Assembly: GCF_040451425.1 (NCBI RefSeq)
Contig: NZ_CP144374.1
Coordinates: 1,528,501 to 1,592,500 of the forward strand
DNA from: Thermodesulfovibrio sp. 3462-1
GTDB lineage: Bacteria > Nitrospirota > Thermodesulfovibrionia > Thermodesulfovibrionales > Thermodesulfovibrionaceae
Direction: 5' to 3'
Length of the DNA: 64,000 bases
Numbering within the stretch: the first letter of the stretch is position 1; every line of letters begins with the position of its first letter. Below the pieces are notes generated by a model, which was given only the letters and a program-made list of their open reading frames with translations, was not told the origin of the DNA and searched no databases. Below, piece after piece: positions 16,593 to 25,325 of the stretch. The translations under genes were made by a program, and so were the position numbers.

Positions 16593-17438
16593 ATGGAAAC
16601 AATAAGAATACCAAGAATAATGAGGGAAATATCCAAAGATTTAAGAGCAAAGGGGAAATCTATAGGATTTGTTCCCACAATGGGTGCTCTTCATGAAGGA
16701 CATATCTCTTTGATAAAAAGAGCAAAGCAAGAAAATGATATTACTGTTGTAAGCATCTTTGTAAATCCAACACAGTTTGCTCCAGGAGAAGATTATGAAA
16801 AATATCCAAGAGATGTGGAGTCAGACAAAGAAAAACTACAAACTATTGAAATTGATTATCTATTTCTACCCGATGTTGAATCTCTTTATCCAAAAGGATA
16901 CAGCACTTATGTAACAGTAGAAGGTCTCAGTGACAAACTTTGTGGAAAATTTAGACCGGGCCATTTCCGAGGTGTTGCCACAGTGGTTTGCAAGCTTTTT
17001 AACATTGTAAGACCTACAAGGGCATATTTTGGCCAGAAAGATTACCAGCAATCATTAATAATCAGGAGAATGGTTGAGGACTTAAATTTTGACATTGACA
17101 TTGTTGTCTGTCATACAATAAGGCATGAAGATGGATTAGCAATGAGTTCACGAAATCTCTATTTAAATGAACAAGAGAGAAAATCAGCAACTGTTATATA
17201 CAAAGCTTTACAGCAAGGGGAAAAACTTTTAAAAGAAGGAGCTGAACCATTGGATGTAAAGTTGAAAATGATGGAAGTTATTAAAAAAGAATCACTTGTA
17301 AAAGAAATCCAATATGTTGGAGTCTTTGATCCAGAGACACTTGATGAAGCAAAAGAAAAACAGAAAAAATACTTACTTGCTGTTGCTTTAAAAATTGGAG
17401 ATACAAGATTGATTGACAATCTTCTTGTTGAAGTCTAA
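16593..17438 (+). CDS. panC: Pantothenate synthetase
   Basis: A 281-residue enzyme that joins pantoate and beta-alanine with ATP. FVPTMGALHEGH near residue 25 holds the HxGH nucleotidyl-transfer motif. VSIFVNPTQF, FRGVATVVCKLF, FGQKDYQQ and the KMSKS-like MSSRNLYL all follow in order. Length is typical. Its last bases overlap the convergent HD-GYP gene by 4 bp. Confidence 0.96.
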   Translation: METIRIPRIMREISKDLRAKGKSIGFVPTMGALHEGHISLIKRAKQENDITVVSIFVNPTQFAPGEDYEKYPRDVESDKEKLQTIEIDYLFLPDVESLYPKGYSTYVTVEGLSDKLCGKFRPGHFRGVATVVCKLFNIVRPTRAYFGQKDYQQSLIIRRMVEDLNFDIDIVVCHTIRHEDGLAMSSRNLYLNEQERKSATVIYKALQQGEKLLKEGAEPLDVKLKMMEVIKKESLVKEIQYVGVFDPETLDEAKEKQKKYLLAVALKIGDTRLIDNLLVEV

Positions 17439-18499
17439 TCTTTAAATGTTTCCCTGATTTTAAGAAATTCATCAAAATTATTAAGGAAAATATCTAAAAG
17501 TTGAGGATCAAAATGGCTTTCCCTGCCTTTTTTCATAATATCAATTGCTTGCTCAATACTAAAAGCTGGCCTGTAAACCCTATCTGATGTTATAGCATCA
17601 AAAACATCGCATACAGCAACAATTCTTGCATAAATGTGTATTTCTTCTCCTTTTAGCCCGTAGGGATATCCAGAGCCATCCCATTTTTCATGGTGTTGTT
17701 CAGCAATTATTTTTCCTGCTTGTAAAGTGATAAATTTTGGCTGGGAAGTCAAAATTCTTCCACCTATAATAGTATGAAGCTTCATTATTTCAAATTCTTC
17801 AGGAGTTAGCGGACCAGGCTTTTTCAAAATATTGTCTGGAATCCCTACCTTACCAACATCATGTAATGGTGATGCATAAAATATAATATTTTGTTCTGAC
17901 TCTGGCAGTCCTATAAGCTGAGCAAGAAGCTTGGAATAATAACTAATTCTTCTAATGTGCTGTCCTGTTTCTTCGTCTCTGAATTCAGAAATCATACCAA
18001 ATTTTACCACCATTTCATACTCTGCTTCTTTTGCAAGCTCAAGTGCCTCTCTCAGTTCCTTTGTTTTTTTCATTAACTCTTTCTGCAAAACTTCATTTAT
18101 ATTTCTTACTAAATCTTGATATTTTTTAACCTGTAAATTGTTAATCACCCTGAGTTTTAGCTCTTCTGCATCAAAGGGTTTTGGAATAAAGTCATTTGCT
18201 CCATGTTTTAAAGCATTTTTTCTTTCCCTATCATCTCCAGAAAGAACAACAACAGGAATGTGTGATGTTCGAGAATCAGATTTTAAAACTTCTAAAACCT
18301 CTATCCCGTTCATTCTTGGCATTCTTATATCAAGAACAATGACATCAGGAGTGTGGTTTTTTAGAATTTCCAATGCTTCTACTCCATCCCTTGCTGTAAG
18401 AATCACAATATTTGGAGAATCTATAAAAATAGCAGATATTAATTCCAGGTTTACAGCTTCATCATCAACTACTAAAATTTGGGAAACTTCTTCAAACAT
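17435..18499 (-). CDS. Response regulator with HD-GYP cyclic-di-GMP phosphodiesterase domain
   Basis: A 354-residue protein with a receiver domain (residues 1-125; VVDDE, phospho-Asp in VIVLDIRMPRMNG, Lys in FIPKPFD), a linker coiled coil, and an HD-GYP domain (about 160-340) with HDVGKVGIPD and HHEKWDGSGYPYGLKG. It should cleave cyclic-di-GMP when phosphorylated. The ATG at 18499 is chosen because it gives the standard receiver N-terminus; the open frame continues 80 codons upstream only as the antisense of dtd. No partner kinase is adjacent. Confidence 0.9.
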   Translation of the reverse strand: MFEEVSQILVVDDEAVNLELISAIFIDSPNIVILTARDGVEALEILKNHTPDVIVLDIRMPRMNGIEVLEVLKSDSRTSHIPVVVLSGDDRERKNALKHGANDFIPKPFDAEELKLRVINNLQVKKYQDLVRNINEVLQKELMKKTKELREALELAKEAEYEMVVKFGMISEFRDEETGQHIRRISYYSKLLAQLIGLPESEQNIIFYASPLHDVGKVGIPDNILKKPGPLTPEEFEIMKLHTIIGGRILTSQPKFITLQAGKIIAEQHHEKWDGSGYPYGLKGEEIHIYARIVAVCDVFDAITSDRVYRPAFSIEQAIDIMKKGRESHFDPQLLDIFLNNFDEFLKIRETFKD

Positions 18500-18503
18500 G
18501 GTA

Positions 18504-18516
18504 TGATATATTAACA
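18504..18516. promoter_or_regulatory. Bidirectional promoter with overlapping -10 boxes (dtd / HD-GYP)
   Basis: TGATATATTAACA is a near-palindrome. On the plus strand it reads TGaTATATT (hexamer 18507-18512), 6 nt before the dtd ATG at 18519. On the minus strand it reads TGtTAATAT (hexamer 18508-18513), 8 nt before the HD-GYP ATG at 18499. The two start codons are only 19 nt apart, both would be leaderless, and neither has a Shine-Dalgarno sequence. Confidence 0.6.
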
Positions 18517-18518
18517 AA

Positions 18519-18959
18519 ATGATTGCATTATTGCAAAGAGTAAGTAAAGCAAGCATAGAAGTTGAAGGGAAAAAGGTATCAGAAATTGGGAAAGGTATTG
18601 TTGTTTTTATCGGGATACAGAAGCAGGACAGTGAAAAAGATGCCCAATATCTTGCAAATAAGATTATTAATCTGAGAATTTTTGAAGACAGCGAAGGTAA
18701 AATGAATTTGTCAGTAAAAGATATTTCTGGTGAAATCATGGTTGTATCAGAGTTTACTCTTGCAGGTGATTGTAAAAAAGGGCTGAGACCTTCCTTTGAC
18801 AGAGCAATGCCTCCTCTGCAGGCTCAGAAATTGTATAATCAATTTATTGACTTTTTGAAAAATACAGGAATCTCTGTAAAAACAGGAGTATTCAGAAGCT
18901 ATATGCATGTATATCTGGTAAATGAAGGACCTGTCACATTTATATTAAATACGAGGTGA
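18519..18959 (+). CDS. dtd: D-aminoacyl-tRNA deacylase
   Basis: A 146-residue enzyme that removes D-amino acids (or Gly) from mischarged tRNA. It starts MIALLQRVSKASIEVEG, with VSEFTL in the SQF position and NEGPVTF, the cross-subunit Gly-cisPro motif, near the C-terminus. Normal length. It is followed after 3 bp by a CCA-type nucleotidyltransferase gene, a tRNA-quality pairing. Confidence 0.95.
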   Translation: MIALLQRVSKASIEVEGKKVSEIGKGIVVFIGIQKQDSEKDAQYLANKIINLRIFEDSEGKMNLSVKDISGEIMVVSEFTLAGDCKKGLRPSFDRAMPPLQAQKLYNQFIDFLKNTGISVKTGVFRSYMHVYLVNEGPVTFILNTR

Positions 18960-18962
18960 GCC

Positions 18963-20168
18963 ATGTTTGAAAGATTAAGAGAAAATCAATATTTCAATGA
19001 AACTGTAAGTTTTTTAAAAGAAAAAAATCTTTATGAAAGCTCTTACCTCGTTGGTGGAAGTGTAAGAGATGTATTGCTTGAGCGTGAAATAAAAGATATT
19101 GATTTTGCAATACCCTCTGATACAATTGAGCTTGCACGGGAGTTTGCAAAAAAAATTAATGGAAGTTTTGTTTTACTTGATGAAGTTTTTTTAATTGGCA
19201 GAGTTGTAAAGGACAGTATAACAGTAGATTTTGCCCAATTAAGAGGTGGCTCAATTGAAGCAGATTTAGCAGAAAGAGACTTTACTGTAAATGCTATGGC
19301 AGTAACTCTTGATTGCAATAAATTGATTGATCCTTTTAATGGATTTCAGGACTTAAAAAACAAATTGATAAAAATGGTCAATGAAGAAAATTTAAAAGTA
19401 GACCCTCTGAGAGTGTTGAGAGCTTATAGATTCCATGCTACAATTGGTTTTGAAATAGAGGAAAATACCAGAGAAGCTTTAAAAAGAAATGCCCATTTAA
19501 TGAAGATAACCGCACGAGAAAGAATAAAGGAAGAACTCTGGAAGACTTTTTCAACCTCTCATAGCTTTAAAACAATTAAATTAATGGCTGAAGACGAAAT
19601 ATTTAAAGCTATTTTTAAAACAAGTGAACCTCCTGACATTGAAGCATTAAAATTTGCTGAAGCTATTCTGTCTAATTCAAAAAGAGAGATCAAAAATTTA
19701 AGTTGTTTCAAATTTGCCTGCTTATTTGACTTTCACGCAATTGAATTAATAAAACAAATAAAACCTTCACGAAAAGAGCAAAAATTTGTTGAAGATTTAA
19801 TTCAGGCTGGAGCAAAAATTAGAAAAATAGAGACATTGCTTGATAAAGTAAAATTTATAAGAGATTTTGAAAATATTCTTTATCCAGCTTTAATATTCGG
19901 AATGAGCAAGGATCCACTAAAAACAGCAAGAAAATGGTTTTATGATGAGATTGAAAATTTTTATAAAAAAGTTTATTTAAAAAACAAAAAAAAGCTTCCG
20001 CTTTTAAAAGGCGAAGATATACTTTCACTCGGATTTAAGCCATCTGCTGTTGTTGGAGAAATTCTCGAAAGAATAGAAATCCTTGTCCTGGCAGGTAAAA
20101 TCTCAAATAAAGAGCAAGCAATTGAGGAAATAAAAAGGCGTTATCTTTTAAATATATCTGCTCCGTAA
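18963..20168 (+). CDS. CCA tRNA nucleotidyltransferase / poly(A) polymerase family protein
   Basis: A 401-residue class II nucleotidyltransferase. The head has YLVGGSVRDVLL and the metal-binding EIKDIDFAI (DxD); AERDFTVNAMAV and DPFNGFQDLKNK are family motifs, and DPLRVLRAYRFHATIGF the RNA-binding neck. No HD domain is visible. It could be a CCA-adding enzyme, an A-adding enzyme or a poly(A) polymerase; sequence alone does not separate these. The tRNAs in this window lack an encoded CCA, which requires such activity. It overlaps the convergent fumarase gene by 28 bp. Confidence 0.85.
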   Translation: MFERLRENQYFNETVSFLKEKNLYESSYLVGGSVRDVLLEREIKDIDFAIPSDTIELAREFAKKINGSFVLLDEVFLIGRVVKDSITVDFAQLRGGSIEADLAERDFTVNAMAVTLDCNKLIDPFNGFQDLKNKLIKMVNEENLKVDPLRVLRAYRFHATIGFEIEENTREALKRNAHLMKITARERIKEELWKTFSTSHSFKTIKLMAEDEIFKAIFKTSEPPDIEALKFAEAILSNSKREIKNLSCFKFACLFDFHAIELIKQIKPSRKEQKFVEDLIQAGAKIRKIETLLDKVKFIRDFENILYPALIFGMSKDPLKTARKWFYDEIENFYKKVYLKNKKKLPLLKGEDILSLGFKPSAVVGEILERIEILVLAGKISNKEQAIEEIKRRYLLNISAP

Positions 20169-20665
20169 CAGTCTATGGCAACAATCACAGGAAAATCTTT
20201 AAGTAAAAGTTTTTTCACTGATTCAGGACCAAGCTCAGGAAAAGCTATCTCCTGTGCTGAAACTATGTGTTTGCTTAGGAGTGCTCCAACTCCGCCTGTT
20301 GCAAGAAAATAAACAGCTTTGTATTTCTTTATAGCTTGCCTGACTTCTTCTGAACGTTGTCCCTTACCTATCATTCCTTTGAGTCCAAGGGAAAGAAGAA
20401 GGGGAGCATATGAATCCATCCTTGATGAAGTCGTTGGTCCTGCTGAACCTATAACCTTTCCTGGAGGCGCAGGTGTTGGTCCTACGTAGTATATTATCTG
20501 TCCTTTCAGGTCAAAGGGTAACGGTGCATCATTTTTTATTAATCCAACAATTTTTTTATGTGCCGCATCCCTTGCTGTATAGACATAGCCATTTATTAAA
20601 ACAATATCTCCTGCTTTTAAATTTTCCACCACTTCATCTGTAAGCGGTGTTTCAATATTTATCAT
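20141..20665 (-). CDS. Class I fumarate hydratase, beta subunit
   Basis: A 174-residue C-terminal-type subunit of the [4Fe-4S] two-subunit fumarase. The start at 20665 (MINIETPLTDEVVENLKAGD) is chosen because it has an AAGGAGG ribosome site and overlaps the alpha-subunit stop as ATGA; the longer open frame is alpha-subunit antisense phase. GSAGPTTSSRMD and the lysine-containing GMIGKGQRSEEV are the conserved substrate region. Some relatives are tartrate dehydratases, but gene context favours fumarase in a reductive TCA branch. Confidence 0.9.
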   Translation of the reverse strand: MINIETPLTDEVVENLKAGDIVLINGYVYTARDAAHKKIVGLIKNDAPLPFDLKGQIIYYVGPTPAPPGKVIGSAGPTTSSRMDSYAPLLLSLGLKGMIGKGQRSEEVRQAIKKYKAVYFLATGGVGALLSKHIVSAQEIAFPELGPESVKKLLLKDFPVIVAIDCYGADIFKR

Positions 20666-21504
20666 ATTTCTGCCTCCTTGTGTCTTGCACAATGGCACTG
20701 AATATTTACTGCAACAGGAAGTGATGCAATATGACATGGGGCATACTCAATGTGAACAGCCAGTGCTGTAGTATTACCACCAATGCCCATAGGACCGATA
20801 TTAAGAGAGTTTATTTCCTCCAACAATTCTCTCTCAAGCTGAGCATAGGCAGGATTCTTGTTAGGTTGTCCCAGCTTTCTTAAAAGAGCTTTCTTAGCGA
20901 GAATTGCTGATTTTTCAAAGTTTCCTCCAATGCCAACTCCAACTATTATTGGCGGACAGGGATTGCCTCCTGCATTTTTTACTGTTTCAATAACAAAATC
21001 TTTCACTCCCTGAAGTCCTTGAGCAGGTTTAAGCATCCGAAGAGCAGACATATTTTCACTACCTGCTCCTTTTGGTGCAAGTGTGATTTTTAGCTTGTCT
21101 CCAGGAGTTAATTCAAAATGAACAATGCAAGGGGTGTTGTCCTTTGTATTTTTTCTTTCAAAAACAGGATCATCCACTACCGAAGCCCTTAAATATCCAT
21201 CTCTTACTGCAAGCCTTACACCTTCATTGAAAGCATCCATAGGATCACCATCTTCATAAATTACTTCAGTTCCCCATTCAACAAAAATAACAACAACGCC
21301 TGTGTCCTGACAAAGGGGGATTTTATCTTCAATAGCTATTTTTTGATTTTCTATAATCTGTCTGAGTATTTCTTTTGCTAATCCAGATTCAACCTGATAA
21401 GCCTCGTTCAATGCCTTTGAAACATCCTCAGGCAGACAGATCACTGTATCCATGTAAAGTTTTCTAACTGTTTCTATAATCTCTTCCTTGCTGATTTTCC
21501 TCAT
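20662..21504 (-). CDS. Class I fumarate hydratase, alpha subunit
   Basis: A 280-residue subunit that carries the oxygen-sensitive [4Fe-4S] cluster. Cluster-type Cys residues are seen in PLCQDTGVV (near 65), GGNPCPP (near 185) and the C-terminal APCHIASLPVAVN. It interconverts fumarate and malate. Translationally coupled to the beta subunit by ATGA. Expected in a strict anaerobe. The upstream alcohol dehydrogenase-like gene overlaps it by 4 bp. Confidence 0.93.
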   Translation of the reverse strand: MRKISKEEIIETVRKLYMDTVICLPEDVSKALNEAYQVESGLAKEILRQIIENQKIAIEDKIPLCQDTGVVVIFVEWGTEVIYEDGDPMDAFNEGVRLAVRDGYLRASVVDDPVFERKNTKDNTPCIVHFELTPGDKLKITLAPKGAGSENMSALRMLKPAQGLQGVKDFVIETVKNAGGNPCPPIIVGVGIGGNFEKSAILAKKALLRKLGQPNKNPAYAQLERELLEEINSLNIGPMGIGGNTTALAVHIEYAPCHIASLPVAVNIQCHCARHKEAEI

Positions 21505-22508
21505 ATCTCAATTAAATACTTAATACCCTCCCCTCTTGATAGTTTTTCAAATGCTTGAGAAATCTCAGAAAGAGAAAATTTTCCTGAGATAAGCTCTTTG
21601 AGCTTTAGCTTACCAGATTTAATTAAATTCACAGCATCTTTAACATCCTCTGGAGTATAATGAAACACACCTTTAAGTGTTATTTCGCCATAGTGAAGTC
21701 TGCCTGCATCATAGCATACCTCTGTGCCAGTCTTGAGTCCTCCAAAAAGCAAACTCATGCCACCTTTTCTCACATAATTTACTGATTTAACCCATATTTC
21801 CTTTTGTCCTGTGCATTCAATAACACTGTCAAAACCGAAACCATCAGTAAAATCAACTGGATTTTCTTGATAATTGTAAACTTTATCAGCACCAAGGCTT
21901 TCAGCCAGAGCAAGCTTATTCTTATTTCTTCCCATAACTACCACACTTATACCCATACTTTTTAAAACCTGAAGAAAAAGAAGACCAACCGGACCTGTTC
22001 CTATTATGAGAATTCGGTCTTCCTTTTTGGGATTAAGAGCCTTTACTCCGTGAACTATACAGGAAAGAGGTTCTAAAAAAGCAGCTTCTTCAAAATCTAT
22101 ATTTTCTGGCTTGTGAAACATGTTCTGCCTTACAACTCTTTCCTTTACAACAATATATTCAGCAAAAGCACCAAGCATCATTTCCTTTGTTAGAGTATCG
22201 CAGAGATTAAAAAGTCCTCTTTTACAATACACGCAATCTCCACATGGTGCTGTGTGAACAAGCATAACTGCATCTCCGGTTTTGAAGCCATTTACACCTT
22301 TACCAACATCCTCAATAACTCCGGAAAATTCATGGCCAAAAGGTCCTGGCATGGGAATGAGAGGATGTCCTCTTAAATAGGCTTTAAGATCAGTGCCACA
22401 GGTAAGTGCTGCTTTTATGCGGACAAGAACTTCTCCTTCATTTATTGTGGGAACAGGTTTTTCTACAACTTCAATTTTATTTGGGCATATGAGATAGGCT
22501 GATTTCAT
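21501..22508 (-). CDS. Zinc-dependent medium-chain dehydrogenase
   Basis: A 335-residue MDR-family oxidoreductase. Catalytic zinc ligands are in TCGTDLKAY and PFGHEFSG; the structural zinc has four Cys in CGDCVYCKRGLFNLC. The Rossmann loop is IIGTGPVGLL near residue 170. It resembles sorbitol/threonine/alcohol dehydrogenases; the substrate cannot be assigned. It sits in a tight run rsmI - this gene - fumarase, each overlapping by 4 bp, so all are cotranscribed. Confidence 0.85.
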   Translation of the reverse strand: MKSAYLICPNKIEVVEKPVPTINEGEVLVRIKAALTCGTDLKAYLRGHPLIPMPGPFGHEFSGVIEDVGKGVNGFKTGDAVMLVHTAPCGDCVYCKRGLFNLCDTLTKEMMLGAFAEYIVVKERVVRQNMFHKPENIDFEEAAFLEPLSCIVHGVKALNPKKEDRILIIGTGPVGLLFLQVLKSMGISVVVMGRNKNKLALAESLGADKVYNYQENPVDFTDGFGFDSVIECTGQKEIWVKSVNYVRKGGMSLLFGGLKTGTEVCYDAGRLHYGEITLKGVFHYTPEDVKDAVNLIKSGKLKLKELISGKFSLSEISQAFEKLSRGEGIKYLIEI

Positions 22509-23338
22509 TGTATTTCATCCATTTTTAAGCTTTTTTCATAGAGTTCTTTTTTGCTCAATCCATAAAGCTCAGCTACTATTCTAACAGCTTCTTTTCTTCC
22601 TTTTCCTTTTTTCATAAGATCTTTTACTTCAATCAAAGCCTCTTCAAAGCTCTGAGTAGTCTCATGAGCACCTTCGATGATTATAACATATTCACCTGCT
22701 ATCTTAGAATTTTCAAGTTTTTCAATTACTTCTGAAAGCCTACCTCTTAAAACCTCTTCAAACATCTTAGTAAGCTCTCTTGCAACACAGCAAACTCTGT
22801 CTCCGAAGACATCCAGCATGTCTTCAAGGGTTTGCAAAATCCTGTGCGGTGCTTCATAAAAAACAAGGGTTCTTTTTTCTATGCTCAGTTCAAGAAGTTT
22901 CTTTTTTCTCTGCGACTGTTTAACAGGAAGAAAGCCTATAAAAGTGAATTCTTCTGTAGGAAGTCCAGAAATACTCAATGCAGTTATCAAGGCTGTTACA
23001 CCCGGGATTGGTATGAGTTCTATCCCTTCTTCAATAGCCCTTCCGATAACCACAGCACCAGGGTCTGATATTCCTGGAGTTCCAGCATCAGTAATAAGCG
23101 CAACTGAATGTCCTGAACGAATTTTTTCAATTATTTCTTCTGCACGCACTTTTTCTTTCTCTGACCAGTAACTTATAAGAGGTTTCTTTATTTCGTAATG
23201 GTTAAGAAGTTTTAGACTGTGCTCTGTATCTTCACAGGCAATATAGTCAACTTTTTTTAAAGTCTCAATTGCCCTTAAAGTTATGTCCTCAAGATTACCA
23301 ATTGGCGTTGCTACTATATAAAGCCTTCCCTGAGACAT
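22505..23338 (-). CDS. rsmI: 16S rRNA 2'-O-ribose methyltransferase RsmI
   Basis: A 277-residue tetrapyrrole-methylase-fold enzyme that methylates C1402 in the 16S decoding centre. GRLYIVATPIGNLEDITLRA at the start, ACEDTEHSLKLLNH near residue 35 and LITDAGTPGISDPG near residue 80 are diagnostic. The C-terminal YGLSKKELYEKSLKM is the usual tail domain. Overlaps the dehydrogenase gene by 4 bp. Confidence 0.95.
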   Translation of the reverse strand: MSQGRLYIVATPIGNLEDITLRAIETLKKVDYIACEDTEHSLKLLNHYEIKKPLISYWSEKEKVRAEEIIEKIRSGHSVALITDAGTPGISDPGAVVIGRAIEEGIELIPIPGVTALITALSISGLPTEEFTFIGFLPVKQSQRKKKLLELSIEKRTLVFYEAPHRILQTLEDMLDVFGDRVCCVARELTKMFEEVLRGRLSEVIEKLENSKIAGEYVIIIEGAHETTQSFEEALIEVKDLMKKGKGRKEAVRIVAELYGLSKKELYEKSLKMDEIQ

Positions 23339-23614
23339 TTATTCTTCCTTCAATAACTGTCTAAGGCGTTTGTCAGCTTTTATTATTTCATCTACATTCT
23401 CACCTGTGATATCCCAGCTGTATTCACCTTTTTTATCTCTGTGGAGTTTTATTTTAACAGGCTTTTTTGGCTTCGCATACTGAAGCGTTTTGTCTTTTTT
23501 AACCTGAACCTGCGGCTGACAAAAGGAATTATCTGGCAGAACAGTAAGCGCAAAAAATAAAAAGATTATAAAAATTACTCTCTTGAGAGACTTTAAATTA
23601 TACAATTCAGGCAT
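23339..23614 (-). CDS. Small exported hypothetical protein
   Basis: A 91-residue protein. The ATG at 23614 has GGAGG just upstream (inside the end of nadE), so it is preferred over a TTG four codons earlier. Residues 8-32 form a signal peptide or anchor (VIFIIFLFFALTVLPDNSFC); the Cys after it could be a lipoprotein site but the lipobox is poor. The rest is basic and polar, with KKGEYSWDITGENVDEIIKA near the end. No family recognised. Lies between nadE and rsmI. Confidence 0.65.
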   Translation of the reverse strand: MPELYNLKSLKRVIFIIFLFFALTVLPDNSFCQPQVQVKKDKTLQYAKPKKPVKIKLHRDKKGEYSWDITGENVDEIIKADKRLRQLLKEE

Positions 23615-23615
23615 T

Positions 23616-25325
23616 CTATCCTCCAAACCTGTTTGTTATAGGAAAACGCCAGTCTTTACCAAGACAGACAGGGGATACCTTTATGCCCAAAGGTGCCTGT
23701 CGTCTTTTAAATTCTGCTCTTTTGACCATCTGTAGCACCTTTTTTACAGTGTCTCTGTCAAAATCTTTTTCAATTATTTCTTGCTGTCCCATACATTTTT
23801 CAATGTGAAGATATAAAATCCTGTCAAGCACTTCATAAGGTGGTAGTGTATCCTGATCAATCTGTCCTGGTTTAAGCTCTGCAGAAGGCGGCTTTTTAAA
23901 TACTCTTTCAGGAATCCTTCCACGGGATGCCCATCTTGCAACTCTGTAAACCTGAGTTTTATAAACATCCTTAATTACTGCATATCCACCAGCCATGTCA
24001 CCATACAGGGTTGCATAACCAACAGATAGTTCTGACTTATTTCCTGTTGTTATTACAAGCCATCCAAATTTGTTTGAAACTGCCATGAGAATGTTACCAC
24101 GGATTCTGCTCTGGATGTTTTCTTCTGTAACATCCTGGGGAAGGTCCTTAAAGGTATCTGAAAGGGATTTAAGATATTCCTCAAAAAGTTCATCAATGGA
24201 AACTTCAATTAATTCAATTCCAAGATTTTTTACAAGCTCATATACATCTTGTCTGCTTTCCTTTGATGTGTATCTTGATGGCATAAAAACACCAATAACT
24301 CTATCTCTACCCAGTGCCTCTACTGCAATCAATGCAACAAAGGAAGAGTCAATTCCTCCACTTAATCCAAGACATACTTTTTTAAAGCCATTTTTGTTAA
24401 CATAATCTCTCAATCCTGTGGTTAAAGCCTTGAAAATCTCCTCTTCTTCAGTCATTTCATATGCAGACTCTTTTCTGCTCAGAACGACTTTGCTTTTTGC
24501 TTTTCTTTTTAACGGAATTTTAATAATTTCTCTATCTCCAAAACAAATTTCCCATCTTATCTTTGGCTCACGCAGTCTTGTTCTTGTGACTTCCTCAATA
24601 TCAAGATCTGCAATTATTAAATCTTCCTCAAAGGCTTTTCCCATAGCCATAATATCACCTGATGGTGAAATAATAAGACTTCTCCCATCAAAAACTATCT
24701 CATCCTGTCCACCAACCATGTTTAAGTAGCAGACATAAACTCCCATGTCATAGGCTCTTGTTGTAAGCATTCTTGTTTTTTTCTGATACTTCCCTGCATA
24801 AAATGGTGATGCACTTATATTTATTATTAATTCCGCACTGTTTGCTACCTGAATAAGCCCGGGAAGAGAGGGATGAAAGATGTCTTCACATATATTCACA
24901 GCAAAAAATACTCCATCATATTCATAAACAGGAATTCTGCTTCCAGGCTTAAAATATCTCATCTCATCAAAGACACTGTAATTGGGAAGATAAATTTTAT
25001 GATAAACATCAATCAAGCTTTGATTTGCAATAATAGCAGCAGAGTTATAAAGATCATCCTTTTTCACTGGCAAACCAGCAATTACTATGAAATCTTTAAC
25101 ATTTTTAATTATCTCATTTAAAGCTTCCTCTGCTTTTTTTATAAAAGCTGGATAAAAAAGAAGGTCTTCAGGATTGTATCCGGTTATGGCAAGCTCTGGA
25201 AAAACAATAATTTCTGCTTGTTTAGTCACTGCTTTATCAATGTATGAAAGAATCTTCTCAAGATTCCCTTCAATATCTCCAACAACAAGATTTATCTGGC
25301 ATAGTGCTAATCTCAGGGTTCTCAT
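23616..25325 (-). CDS. nadE: Glutamine-dependent NAD+ synthase
   Basis: A 569-residue enzyme that amidates nicotinate adenine dinucleotide. The N-terminal nitrilase-fold glutaminase (about 1-255) has FPELAITGY, a Lys in YHKIYLPN and catalytic Cys in AVNICEDIFHP. The C-terminal synthetase has the PP-loop GLSGGIDSSFVA near residue 320 and TTGNKSELSVGYATLYGDMA near residue 430. Length fits the fused form. Overlaps the upstream gene by 4 bp. Confidence 0.96.
   Translation of the reverse strand: MRTLRLALCQINLVVGDIEGNLEKILSYIDKAVTKQAEIIVFPELAITGYNPEDLLFYPAFIKKAEEALNEIIKNVKDFIVIAGLPVKKDDLYNSAAIIANQSLIDVYHKIYLPNYSVFDEMRYFKPGSRIPVYEYDGVFFAVNICEDIFHPSLPGLIQVANSAELIINISASPFYAGKYQKKTRMLTTRAYDMGVYVCYLNMVGGQDEIVFDGRSLIISPSGDIMAMGKAFEEDLIIADLDIEEVTRTRLREPKIRWEICFGDREIIKIPLKRKAKSKVVLSRKESAYEMTEEEEIFKALTTGLRDYVNKNGFKKVCLGLSGGIDSSFVALIAVEALGRDRVIGVFMPSRYTSKESRQDVYELVKNLGIELIEVSIDELFEEYLKSLSDTFKDLPQDVTEENIQSRIRGNILMAVSNKFGWLVITTGNKSELSVGYATLYGDMAGGYAVIKDVYKTQVYRVARWASRGRIPERVFKKPPSAELKPGQIDQDTLPPYEVLDRILYLHIEKCMGQQEIIEKDFDRDTVKKVLQMVKRAEFKRRQAPLGIKVSPVCLGKDWRFPITNRFGG

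Noticed and set aside
18500-18739. 80-codon N-terminal extension of the HD-GYP regulator
   Set aside because: It is the antisense of dtd; the receiver domain begins properly at the ATG at 18499, right after a promoter.
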